A stretch of 64,000 nucleotides of DNA from Nonomuraea rhodomycinica (GTDB lineage Bacteria; Actinomycetota; Actinomycetes; Streptosporangiales; Streptosporangiaceae): positions 486,083 to 550,082 of the forward strand of contig NZ_JABWGO010000005.1 of NCBI RefSeq assembly GCF_013363995.1, read 5' to 3'. The notes under the pieces are model-generated. The model ran no database searches. It saw nothing but the letters and a program-made list of their open reading frames with translations, and was not told where the DNA came from. How positions within the stretch are numbered: the first letter of the stretch is position 1; every line of letters begins with the position of its first letter. Shown here piece after piece: positions 32,435-40,470 of this stretch. The position numbers were made by a program, and so were the translations under genes.

Positions 32435-32911
32435 ATGGAACCATTCGCGGAGTGCCTTCGCACCCACGGCCCCCTGGTCCGGTCGTACCTGCGCCGCCTC
32501 GTCCCGCCAGGAGAGATCGACGACCTGACGCAGGTCGTGTTCATCGAGGTCTGGCGGTCCAGGCACCGCTACGACCCCGGGCGCAGCCTGGAGGCGTGGG
32601 TGCTGGGCATCGCCCGCAAGCGCGCCGTGGACCACCTGCGCGCCCGCCGGCCGACCGTGTCGCTGGAGGCCGCCGGGGAGCCGGTGGGAGACGACGGCCG
32701 CGAGGAGAGCGAGGGGGTCGCGCGGCGCGACCTGGTCCGCAGGGCGCTGTCGGAGCTGCCGGACGTCCAGCGCGAGGCCATCGCGCTCGCCTACTACGGC
32801 GACCTCAGCCAGCGGGAGATCTCCGAGCGGCTGCGCGTGCCGCTCGGCACCGTCAAGGCCCGCACCGCCCGCGGCCTGCACCGCCTGTCCACCCTGCTGG
32901 AGGCGGCATGA
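32435..32911 (+). CDS. litS: ECF RNA polymerase sigma factor (LitS-like)
   Basis: 158 residues with region 2 (DDLTQVVFIEVWRSRHRYDP, EAWVLGIARKRAVDHLRA) and region 4 (LSELPDVQREAIALAYYGDL, SQREISERLRVPLGTVKART). No anti-sigma factor gene follows. It lies directly downstream of the LitR-like gene, and its stop overlaps the next start (ATGA). By analogy with Streptomyces LitS it would transcribe light-induced genes such as the photolyase. The gene name is by context. Confidence 0.88.
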   Translation: MEPFAECLRTHGPLVRSYLRRLVPPGEIDDLTQVVFIEVWRSRHRYDPGRSLEAWVLGIARKRAVDHLRARRPTVSLEAAGEPVGDDGREESEGVARRDLVRRALSELPDVQREAIALAYYGDLSQREISERLRVPLGTVKARTARGLHRLSTLLEAA

Positions 32912-33936
32912 CCACCGGCGCCACGACCACCACCGGCGGCCCCACTCCCGGCACGGGCGGCCCGGCCCCCGGCACGGGCGGCCCGGTCAGGCCCAGGGTC
33001 GGCGTCTCCAGCTGCCTGCTCGGGGAGCCGGTGCGCTTCAACGGCGGCCACAGCCGCGACCGCTTCCTGTCCGGACCGCTCGACCCGTACGTCGACTGGG
33101 TGCCGATCTGCCCCGAGATGGAGCTGGGCCTCGGCACCCCCCGCGAGACGCTGCGCCTGGAGCGCTCGCCGTCCGGCCCGCGCCTGATGACCAGGAAGAC
33201 CCGCGCCGACCTCACCGGCCGCATGACGGCCCTGGCCGAGGCCCGCGCCGCCGCCCTCGACGTGGACGGCTACGTGTTCAAGGCGAGGAGTCCCACCTGC
33301 GGCGTCCACGGCATCCCGCTCTACCCCGGCGCGGACGGTCCGCCGCTCGACCGGCGGCAGCGGGGCGTGTTCGCCGCGGCGGTCGTCGAGGCGCACCCGC
33401 TGCTGCCCGTCGAGGACGAGGGACGGCTGAACGACGCCGTGCTCCGCGAGGCGTTCACGGAACGGATCTTCGCCCACGCCCGGCTGCGCGCGCTGCTGAC
33501 CGGCGACTGGCGGCCGCGCGACCTGGTGGCCTTCCACACCCGGCACAAGATGCAGCTGCTCGCCCACGACCCGGCGGGCTACCGCGCCGCCGGGACCGTC
33601 GTGGCCCGCGCCGACGCCCTGCCGCGCGCGGAGACGGCCGCCGCCTACGCGGGCGCGTTCCGCGCGGCGCTCGCCCACCGGGCCCGCCCCGGCCGCAACG
33701 TCAACGCCCTCCAGCACTGCCTGGGGATGCTCGGCCTCGACCGGGCCCGGCGTGACCACCTGGCCGGCGTCATCGGCTCCTACCGGGCCGGCCTGGTGCC
33801 GCTGAGCGTCCCGGCGGCCCTCATCCGGCACGACGCCGAGGGCGAGGAGAACCAGGGGGCGGCCTACGTGCGCCGGCAGACGTTCCTGTCGCCGTACCCG
33901 GAGGAGCTGGCCCTGCGGCACCACGTCGCCGCCTGA
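32908..33936 (+). CDS. DUF523-DUF1722 (YbgA-like) protein
   Basis: 342 residues. After a Gly/Thr/Pro repeat leader (TPGTGGPAPGTGGP) comes DUF523 (VGVSSCLLGEPVRFNGGHSR, VPICPEMELGLGTPRETLRL, KARSPTCGVHGIPLY) and then DUF1722 (FTERIFAHARLRALLTGDW, LVAFHTRHKMQLLAHDP). Such proteins are repeatedly found beside photolyase and LitR/LitS genes and are thought to take part in the light or DNA-damage response; the activity is unknown. The start overlaps the sigma factor stop. Confidence 0.9.
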   Translation: MTTGATTTTGGPTPGTGGPAPGTGGPVRPRVGVSSCLLGEPVRFNGGHSRDRFLSGPLDPYVDWVPICPEMELGLGTPRETLRLERSPSGPRLMTRKTRADLTGRMTALAEARAAALDVDGYVFKARSPTCGVHGIPLYPGADGPPLDRRQRGVFAAAVVEAHPLLPVEDEGRLNDAVLREAFTERIFAHARLRALLTGDWRPRDLVAFHTRHKMQLLAHDPAGYRAAGTVVARADALPRAETAAAYAGAFRAALAHRARPGRNVNALQHCLGMLGLDRARRDHLAGVIGSYRAGLVPLSVPAALIRHDAEGEENQGAAYVRRQTFLSPYPEELALRHHVAA

Positions 33937-34037
33937 CCGGCCGCGCGCGGGGCCGCGCGGCGGGAACCCGGACGGCGCGCCGTTCGTCACCCTGGTACCG
34001 GCCATCCCCGGACCGGTATGTCGCAGAAAGAGGCCCC

Positions 34038-34706
34038 ATGCGCAGCGCGCTCTTCGGCAATCTCGGGACCGAGCAGGGACACGCCACCTTCGCCCTGCAG
34101 AACTCCAAGATGCTCCGCGTCCAGCTCCCGCCCGAGGTGCTGGCGCGCCAGGGGTCGATGGTCGCCTTCCAGGGCCGTATGGACTTCGCGTACGAGGGCG
34201 CGGGCGGCGTGGGCAAGCTGCTGAAGAAGGTCATGACCGGGGAGGGCGCGCCGCTCATGCGCGTCACCGGCGAGGGTCAGCTGTTCCTTGCCGACAACGC
34301 CGACGACATCCACCTGTTCTACCTGGAGAACGAGGCCCTGACCGTCAACGGCCGCAACCTGCTGGCCCTCGACGCCGGGCTCACCTGGGACATCAACCGG
34401 GTCCAGGGCGCGGGCATCGCCGCGGGCGGCCTGTTCAACATGACGATCGGCGGCACCGGCTGGGTGGCGGTCACCGCGCACGGCGCCCCGGTGATGCTCG
34501 ACGCCTCGCGGGCGCCGACGTTCGCCGACGGCCAGTCGGCCGTGTGCTGGAGCGCCGGGCTGCACGTGGGGATCAACCGCACGTTCAAGGCGGGCGCGCT
34601 GATCGGCCGGGGCAGCGGCGAGGCCGTCCAGCTCGCCTTCCAGGGGCAGGGGTTCGTGCTCGTGCAGGCCAGCGAGGGCCATCCCATCCCCCGCCCCGGC
34701 CAGTGA
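34038..34706 (+). CDS. AIM24 family protein
   Basis: 222 residues of the AIM24/DUF124 beta-rich family (MLRVQLPPEVLARQGSMVAF, GEGQLFLADNADDIHLFYL, NGRNLLALDAGLTWDI, GGLFNMTIGGTGWVAVTAHG). These proteins form tryptophan-RNA-binding-protein-like barrels; bacterial function is poorly known. ATG 34038 behind AAAGAGG. It is transcribed towards, and ends 61 bp before, the tRNA-Ala gene on the opposite strand. Confidence 0.9.
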   Translation: MRSALFGNLGTEQGHATFALQNSKMLRVQLPPEVLARQGSMVAFQGRMDFAYEGAGGVGKLLKKVMTGEGAPLMRVTGEGQLFLADNADDIHLFYLENEALTVNGRNLLALDAGLTWDINRVQGAGIAAGGLFNMTIGGTGWVAVTAHGAPVMLDASRAPTFADGQSAVCWSAGLHVGINRTFKAGALIGRGSGEAVQLAFQGQGFVLVQASEGHPIPRPGQ

Positions 34707-34727
34707 CCTGGGCTTGAGGCGGAGAAC

Positions 34728-34762
34728 GACGAAGTCCCGCCCATTCGGGCGGGACTTCGTCG
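34728..34762. terminator. Terminator between AIM24 gene and tRNA-Ala
   Basis: A 15-bp stem (34728-34742 with 34748-34762) and ATTCG loop. It begins 4 nt past the 3' end of the tRNA on the minus strand and 21 nt past the AIM24 stop, and can serve both. Confidence 0.85.
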
Positions 34763-34766
34763 ATTG

Positions 34767-34839
34767 TGGAGCTATGGGGATTCGAACCCCAGACCTCCTC
34801 CATGCCATGGAGGCGCGCTACCAACTGCGCCATAGCCCC
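34767..34839 (-). tRNA. tRNA-Ala (anticodon GGC), second copy
   Basis: 73 nt, base-for-base identical to the tRNA-Ala at 17851-17923, again without an encoded CCA and followed by a strong hairpin. Confidence 0.97.
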
Positions 34840-34979
34840 TGGTCACCGTCCACGAGTGCTCTCGTCAACGGCGCTCGGGAAGCATATAGCCATCCGTACG
34901 ATTCGCCTAATCGCGGCGGGGGCCGGCACCGTCCCGGACGGCGGCGCGCGGCCCTTCGCGGAACCGGCTCACGAGCGGG

Positions 34980-35609
34980 TCAGGTCTGGGCGTCCGGCCG
35001 GTCGTCGCTGCTGATCGGCTCGGGCAGCGTGCCCGCGTTGTGCTCCAGCAGCCGCCATCCCTTGCGGCCCTCCTGCAGCACCGACCACGAGCAGTTGCCC
35101 AGGCCGCCCAGCACCGGCCACAGCTCCTCGGGCAGCCCGAGCAGCTCGCAGATGCCGAGCCGCAGCGCGGCGCCGTGGGAGGCGATCACCAGCAGGCCGT
35201 CGTCGTCGAGCCTGGCGGCCCAGCGGCGCATCGCGGCGGCGACCCGAGCGGCCACGTCGGTGACGGGCTCACCGTCCGGGGCCTCCCAGGCCACGTACTC
35301 CTCGGGCCAGCGGGCGGCGATCTCGTCGCGGGTGAGGCCCTCCCACTGCCCGCCGCCCCGTTCGCGGAAGTCCTTGTCGACGGCCACGTCCAGGCCGACG
35401 AGCCGGCCGAGCGCGAGCGCGGTGTCGTTGGCCCGCTGGAGGTCGGAAGAGACGATCATGCTGGGGCGCAGGGACGCGAGCAGCGACGCCGCCCGGGCGG
35501 CCTGCGCCTGACCGGTCTCGTCCAGGGGGATGTCGGAGTGTCCCTGAAAGCGGTGCTCGACGTTCCACAGCGTCTGCCCATGCCGGAGGCAGACGATCCG
35601 CTTGCTCAA
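34980..35609 (-). CDS. Histidine phosphatase (phosphoglycerate-mutase-like) protein
   Basis: 209 residues from TTG 35609, which overlaps the rsfS stop (TTGA) and follows CCAGGAG. Catalytic marks: RHGQTLWN (phospho-acceptor His), SSDLQRANDTA, and the second His in VIASHGAAL. In actinobacteria the phosphatase in this nadD-rsfS position includes glucosyl-3-phosphoglycerate or mannosyl-glycerate phosphatases, so a sugar-phosphate substrate is plausible but not shown. Longer starts would overlap rsfS. Confidence 0.88.
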   Translation of the reverse strand: MSKRIVCLRHGQTLWNVEHRFQGHSDIPLDETGQAQAARAASLLASLRPSMIVSSDLQRANDTALALGRLVGLDVAVDKDFRERGGGQWEGLTRDEIAARWPEEYVAWEAPDGEPVTDVAARVAAAMRRWAARLDDDGLLVIASHGAALRLGICELLGLPEELWPVLGGLGNCSWSVLQEGRKGWRLLEHNAGTLPEPISSDDRPDAQT

Positions 35610-36001
35610 CTCCTGGCCCGCTGCATGTTGGCCTGCATCACGCTCTCCGGCAGCGTGATCGCCGGGCAGTCCTTCCACAGCCGCTCCAGGGCGTAGAAGG
35701 TGCGGTCCTCCTCGTGCTGGACGTGCACGACGATGTCGAGGAAGTCGAGCAGGACCCAGCGCCCCTCGCGCTCGCCTTCGCGGCGGACGGGCTTGGCGTC
35801 GGCCTCGGTGCGCAGCCTCTCCTCGATCTCGTCGACGATGGCGCGGACCTGGCGGTCGTTGGTGGCGGAGCAGAGCAGGAAGGCGTCGGTGATGACGAGC
35901 TGCTCGCTCACGTCGTAGGCGAGGATGTCGTCGGCCAGCTTGTCCGCCGCTGCCTCGGCGGCGATCCTGACCAGCTGGACGGCTCTGTCGGATGCGGTCA
36001 C
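35606..36001 (-). CDS. rsfS: Ribosome silencing factor RsfS
   Basis: 131 residues with the RsfS/Iojap core (ADKLADDILAYDVSEQLVIT, SATNDRQVRAIVDEIEERLR, VLLDFLDIVVHVQHEEDRTF, YALERLW). RsfS binds ribosomal protein L14 and blocks subunit joining in starvation. GTG 36001 fits the family length. It lies between nadD and the histidine phosphatase, the standard order. Confidence 0.95.
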   Translation of the reverse strand: MTASDRAVQLVRIAAEAAADKLADDILAYDVSEQLVITDAFLLCSATNDRQVRAIVDEIEERLRTEADAKPVRREGEREGRWVLLDFLDIVVHVQHEEDRTFYALERLWKDCPAITLPESVMQANMQRARS

Positions 36002-36126
36002 GATGCGGGTCTGTCCTCCTGTGTCGGCAAAACTGCCCTGTGTTGAGCCTACCCTTCTCCGCCGCAACACCTCACTCCCGCCACGGAAGCCCTGGGCGTA
36101 CACCTCGTGAACGCGATGGCGGGGTG

Positions 36127-36741
36127 TCAGTCCTGGAGGTAGAGGTTGCGCTTGTTGATGTACTGCACGATGCCGTCCGGGACGAGGTACCAGATCGGCT
36201 CGCCATGGGCCACGCGCTGCCGGCACTCCGAGGACGAGATGGCCAGGGCGGGGATCTCCAGCAGCGTGACCTTGCCCTCGGGCAGGCCGGGGTCGTGCAG
36301 CGTGTGGCCGGGCCTGGTGCAGCCGACGAAGTGCGCGAGGCCGAACAGCTCGCTCGCGTCCTGCCAGGTGAGGATGGCGCCGAGGGCGTCCGCGCCGGTG
36401 ATGAAGAACAGCTCGGCGTCGGGCCCGTACGCGCTGGAGATGTCGCGCAGCGTGTCGATGGTGAACGTCGGGCCCGGCCGGTCCACGTCGACCCGGCTGA
36501 CCGAGAACCGCGGGTTGGACGCGGTGGCGATCACCGTCATCAGGTAGCGGTCCTCCGGCGCCGACACCTCGCGCTCCGACTTCTGGTACGGCCGGCCCGT
36601 CGGCACGAACACGACCTCGTCGAGCTCGAAGTGGTGCGCCACCTCGCTGGCGGCGACCAGGTGACCGTGGTGGATGGGGTCGAACGTCCCACCCATCACA
36701 CCCACGCGTCGCTTCCCCTGGATACCAGGCGCATTCATCAT
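36127..36741 (-). CDS. nadD: Nicotinate-nucleotide adenylyltransferase
   Basis: 204 residues. The nucleotidyltransferase HxGH-type motif is GGTFDPIHHGHLVAASEVAH (residues ~17-36), and SSSECRQRVAHG is the ISST-like motif that closes the active site. NadD makes nicotinate adenine dinucleotide in NAD synthesis. Two adjacent ATGs (36741, 36738) are possible starts. A 125-bp gap to rsfS holds no gene, although many relatives have an LCP/LytR gene here. Confidence 0.95.
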   Translation of the reverse strand: MMNAPGIQGKRRVGVMGGTFDPIHHGHLVAASEVAHHFELDEVVFVPTGRPYQKSEREVSAPEDRYLMTVIATASNPRFSVSRVDVDRPGPTFTIDTLRDISSAYGPDAELFFITGADALGAILTWQDASELFGLAHFVGCTRPGHTLHDPGLPEGKVTLLEIPALAISSSECRQRVAHGEPIWYLVPDGIVQYINKRNLYLQD

Positions 36742-36837
36742 GAGTCGGACCTTACGCGGGACCCCTACCCGAAGATGAGGGGACCCCCCTCGCCCGGACA
36801 CGCGCGCGGCCCCCGATGCCGACGTAGCATGCCGGGC

Positions 36838-37860
36838 ATGACGACCACCCCGGACCGCAACCGCGTCCAACTGCCCGGCATCTCGTCCCGTGCCTACGAA
36901 CACCCCGCAGACCGGTCCGCCCTGGTCGCTCTGCGTAAGCTCAGTGGGTTCGACACGGTCCTCAAGCAGATGTCCGGTCTCATCAGCGAGCGCCGGTTGC
37001 GCCTGATGTACCTCGCCTCGTCCGTACGGGTGAGCGAGACCCAGTTCCGCTCCCTGTACGACATGGGGCGCGACGCCGCCTACACCCTCGACCTGCACCG
37101 GATCCCCGAGATCTACGTCCAGCAGGACCCGCAGGTCCAGGCCAAGGCCATCGGCTTCGACGACCCGTTCATCGTCGTGACCACCGGTCTGCTCAACCTC
37201 ATGAACGAGGAGGAGCAACGCTTCGTCGTCGGCCACGAGACCGCCCACATCCTGTCGGGGCACGCGGTCTACCGCACCATGCTCGACATCCTCACCCGCC
37301 TGGCCACCCGGGTCGCGTGGATCCCGCTCGGCTACATCGGGCTGCGCGCCATCGTGGCGGGCCTGGAGGAGTGGTACCGCAAGTCGGAGCTGTCCTGCGA
37401 CCGCGGCGGCCTGCTCGTCGGGCAGGACCCGGAGGCCGCCAAGCGCGCCCTGATGAAGCTGGCCGGTGGCGCCTACACCCACGAGATGAACATCGAGGCC
37501 TTCCTCGAGCAGTTCCACGAGTACGACACCGCGGGCGACCTGCGCGATGGCTTCCTCAAGGTTCTCAACCTGCTCGGCACCACCCACCCGTTCGCCGTGG
37601 TGCGCGTGGCCGAGCTGGACAAGTGGCAGCGCAGCGGCGAGTACGACCGGATCGTCGGCGGCGACTACCCCCGCCGCGAGGACGACGCCAACGCCCGCGT
37701 CACCGACGAGGTCAAGGCGGCGGCCGAGTCCTACCGCGCCTCCTGGTCGCAGTCGCAGGACCCGTTCATCGGCGTGCTGCGCGACGTGGCCGAGGGCGCC
37801 GTCAACGCCGGCGAGCGCATCTTCAACCGCTTCTCCCGCCGCGACGGCGGCCAGGGCTAG
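36838..37860 (+). CDS. M48 family metallopeptidase
   Basis: 340 residues. The zinc motif HETAH is at residues 133-137 (VVGHETAHILSGHAVY) and the third ligand region is SELSCDRGGLLVGQDPEAA, as in M48 peptidases. A hydrophobic stretch (RVAWIPLGYIGLRAIVAGL) between them may dip into the membrane. It likely cleaves membrane or misfolded proteins. It starts 96 bp from the divergent nadD. Its TAG stop shares the palindrome CTAG with the stop of the convergent kinase gene. Confidence 0.9.
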   Translation: MTTTPDRNRVQLPGISSRAYEHPADRSALVALRKLSGFDTVLKQMSGLISERRLRLMYLASSVRVSETQFRSLYDMGRDAAYTLDLHRIPEIYVQQDPQVQAKAIGFDDPFIVVTTGLLNLMNEEEQRFVVGHETAHILSGHAVYRTMLDILTRLATRVAWIPLGYIGLRAIVAGLEEWYRKSELSCDRGGLLVGQDPEAAKRALMKLAGGAYTHEMNIEAFLEQFHEYDTAGDLRDGFLKVLNLLGTTHPFAVVRVAELDKWQRSGEYDRIVGGDYPRREDDANARVTDEVKAAAESYRASWSQSQDPFIGVLRDVAEGAVNAGERIFNRFSRRDGGQG

Positions 37861-40370
37861 AGCAGCAGGGAGATCGCGCGCACGGCTGCCGCGCACAGGG
37901 CGACGAACCCGCCCAGCACGGCCAGTGCGCGCAGCCCCTCGCGGCGCAGCTCCGGCAGCCGGGCGCCGATCCGCTCGATCTCGCGGCCGGTGATGCCGCC
38001 GCACAACATCCCGAACACCACGCCGGCGGCGGTCACCGGCGCGGGCTGCTGCCACCAGTCGGAGCCGATCTGGCCGCCGCCGGTGAGCCAGAGCGCCCCG
38101 CCCGCCGCCACCACGACGGGCACGCCGGGCCACACCGCCGCCGTCACCGCCGAGCCGGTCGCCGCGAACGGGAACAACAGCACCCGCAGCGCCACCCGCC
38201 AGCGCCGCGACGCGCGGTTGCGGACCATCCAGTGGCTCATCCAGATGGCCCGCGTCAGCACCACGAACACCGCCGTGACGCCGATCGAGGCGATCGGCCA
38301 CATCACCGACGCCACCACGCACGGCACAGCCAGCACCGCCAGCAGCAGCAGGGCGGCGTTGCCCGCGGGCAGCGAGGTGGTGCCCGGCTCCGACCGGAAC
38401 CGGGCGGCGCGGCCACCGCGCGCCTGGGCGGCCGCCGCCTTGGCGCGGGCCCGCGCGGTCACCGGCTTGCCGCCCTCGGCGGTCCGGCCGCGGGCCTTGG
38501 CCTCGGCCCGGCCGCGCGGCGCGGGCACCTTCCCCTCCGCCGCGGTGCGGGCCCGGGCGCTCCCGTCGGCGACGGCGCGTCCACGGGCGACGGCCTCGCC
38601 GGTCGCGCGGGGGCGCGGGGTGACGTCGCCGGTCGTGCGCGCCCGCGCGGCCTCGGCGGCCGTACGGGCGCGGGCGACCTCGGCGGCCGGTCTCGGCCGG
38701 GCGTTCGCGGCGCCCGCCGGCCGGGGCCGCGGCGTGGCCTCCCCGCCGCCGCCCGTCCGGGGGCGCGGCGGGACGTCTCCGGTGGCGCCCGTCCGGGGAC
38801 GCGGCGTGTCGCCGGTGGCGCCGGAGCGCGGGCGTGACGCGGTGTCGCCGGTGCCTGTCCTCGATCTCGGGGCGACGTCTCCGGTGGAGCCGGTCCTGGG
38901 GCGCGGCGTGAGGTCCCCGGTGGCGCCCGTCCGGGTGCGGGGGCCGTCGGCCGCCGCCCGGCCCCGGGGCGGCGGGACGTCGCCGTCCTGTGCGGAACGG
39001 GCGCGGGCGCCCGCGTCGGCCGCGGCGCGCCCACGGGCCGCCGCGTCGCCTCCCGCCCGGCCCGCCGGCTCGCCGCCGCGCGGACGCGGCCCGGAGTCAC
39101 CCGTACGCGGCCCCGAGTCGCCGCTGGACCGCGTACGCGACCCCGGCTCGCCACCGGTGCGCGCCCGCGCGTCGGAGTCGCCGGCGCGCGCACGCGGACC
39201 GGAGTCCCCCGCGCGCAGGCGCGGGTTGGAATCTCCGGGGCGCAGACGCGGATCGGAGTCCCCCGGGCGCAGGCGCGGGTTGGAGTCCCCTGCGCGGAGG
39301 CGCGGACCGGCCTCTCCTGCGCGCAGCCGCGGGCCGGAGTCTCCTGGGCGCGGGCGAGGCCCGGACTCTCCTGGACGCGGACGCGGGCGTGGGTCGGAGT
39401 CGCCGGTGCGCGGGTCCAGGTCACCCGCGGAGCGACCGCGGGGACCGGTGTCACTGCCCGCCCGGCCCCTCGGCGCGGAACGGCCGTCGTGCGCGTCGTC
39501 CGCCGCCGGAGCCCGCGTGTCCTCGGCCACGGGGGCCGCGAGCAGGCCCTTCGACGCCTTGGCGGAGCGGGCCCGGCCGGTCACCCGGGCCAGCCGCGAC
39601 AGCCGGTCGGCCAGCAGCGCCGCCGTGGGCCGCTTGGCGGGCTCCCGGTTGAGCGCCGCGCGTACCAGCGGCAGCAGCGCCACGGGCACGCCCTTGAGGT
39701 CGGCCTGGCCGTTCAGCACCGCGTACATCTGCGCCTCGGGCGTGCCGCGCCCGAAGGCCGGGCGGCCCGTCGCCGCGAACGCCACCGTCGCCGCCCAGGC
39801 GTGGATGTCGGCCGGCGACTCGACCGGCTCGTCGGCGAAGACCTCCGGCGCGGTGTACCCGGGGGTGCCGAGGAACGTGCCGGTCAGGGTGAGCCGGGTG
39901 GCGTCGTGCACCTGCGCGATGCCGAAGTCGATGAGGACCGGGCCCTCGGCGCCCATGATGATGTTGGCCGGCTTCAGGTCGCGGTGGACCACCCCGGCGG
40001 CGTGGATGATCGCCAGGGCGGCCGCGATGCCCTGCGCCATGTCCACGAGGTTCGCCATGTCGAGCGGGCCGTCCTGGCGGACGCGGTCGAGGAGCGTGAC
40101 GCCCTCGATGTTCTCCATGACGAGGTACGGCCGGGCGCAGTCGAGGTCGGCGTCGAGCACCTTGGCCACGTACGGGCTCTCCACCCGGCGGAGCGCACGA
40201 ACTTCGCGTTCCAGCCGAATCCTGGACGAATCATCCTGAGCGAGCTCGTGCAGAACCTTCAGTGCGACTCTTTCGCCGCGCCGGGAGCCGGCGAGGTAGA
40301 CCTCGCCCATGCCACCCCGGCCGAGCCGCTCGAGCAAGGTATACGGCCCGACCTTGCCGAGCTTGCTCAC
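37857..40370 (-). CDS. Membrane Ser/Thr protein kinase with long Arg/Pro/Gly repeat linker
   Basis: 837 residues. Residues 1-270 form a complete Hanks kinase: LGRGGMGEVYLAG, Lys38, HRDLKPAN (Asp131), DFG at 148-150 and GTPGYTAPEV. Residues ~290-650 are repeats of GDS-x-PR-x-R-type 9-mers followed by looser TGATGD-PRPR and AARAR units, strongly basic. About four membrane helices follow (NAALLLLAVLAVPCVVASV, TAVFVVLTRAIW, ALWLTGGGQ..., LAVLGGFVALCAAAVRAI). No PASTA domain is present. GTG start. Substrates unknown. Confidence 0.92.
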   Translation of the reverse strand: MSKLGKVGPYTLLERLGRGGMGEVYLAGSRRGERVALKVLHELAQDDSSRIRLEREVRALRRVESPYVAKVLDADLDCARPYLVMENIEGVTLLDRVRQDGPLDMANLVDMAQGIAAALAIIHAAGVVHRDLKPANIIMGAEGPVLIDFGIAQVHDATRLTLTGTFLGTPGYTAPEVFADEPVESPADIHAWAATVAFAATGRPAFGRGTPEAQMYAVLNGQADLKGVPVALLPLVRAALNREPAKRPTAALLADRLSRLARVTGRARSAKASKGLLAAPVAEDTRAPAADDAHDGRSAPRGRAGSDTGPRGRSAGDLDPRTGDSDPRPRPRPGESGPRPRPGDSGPRLRAGEAGPRLRAGDSNPRLRPGDSDPRLRPGDSNPRLRAGDSGPRARAGDSDARARTGGEPGSRTRSSGDSGPRTGDSGPRPRGGEPAGRAGGDAAARGRAAADAGARARSAQDGDVPPPRGRAAADGPRTRTGATGDLTPRPRTGSTGDVAPRSRTGTGDTASRPRSGATGDTPRPRTGATGDVPPRPRTGGGGEATPRPRPAGAANARPRPAAEVARARTAAEAARARTTGDVTPRPRATGEAVARGRAVADGSARARTAAEGKVPAPRGRAEAKARGRTAEGGKPVTARARAKAAAAQARGGRAARFRSEPGTTSLPAGNAALLLLAVLAVPCVVASVMWPIASIGVTAVFVVLTRAIWMSHWMVRNRASRRWRVALRVLLFPFAATGSAVTAAVWPGVPVVVAAGGALWLTGGGQIGSDWWQQPAPVTAAGVVFGMLCGGITGREIERIGARLPELRREGLRALAVLGGFVALCAAAVRAISLLL
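39190..39400 (-). repeat. 27-bp (9-residue) tandem repeats in the kinase gene
   Basis: Around seven to nine imperfect units encode GDSNPRLRP, GDSDPRLRP, GDSNPRLRA, GDSGPRARA and related 9-mers in succession. The boundaries are approximate. Confidence 0.7.
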
Positions 40371-40470
40371 CGTCCCTCCCTGCCCGGCACGCCCATAAGG
40401 GGCACAACCTTAGCGCCGGAAGGGCCGGTGTTGTCCGAGGCGCGCCGAGACTTTCGCTCGCCGTGTCGCG

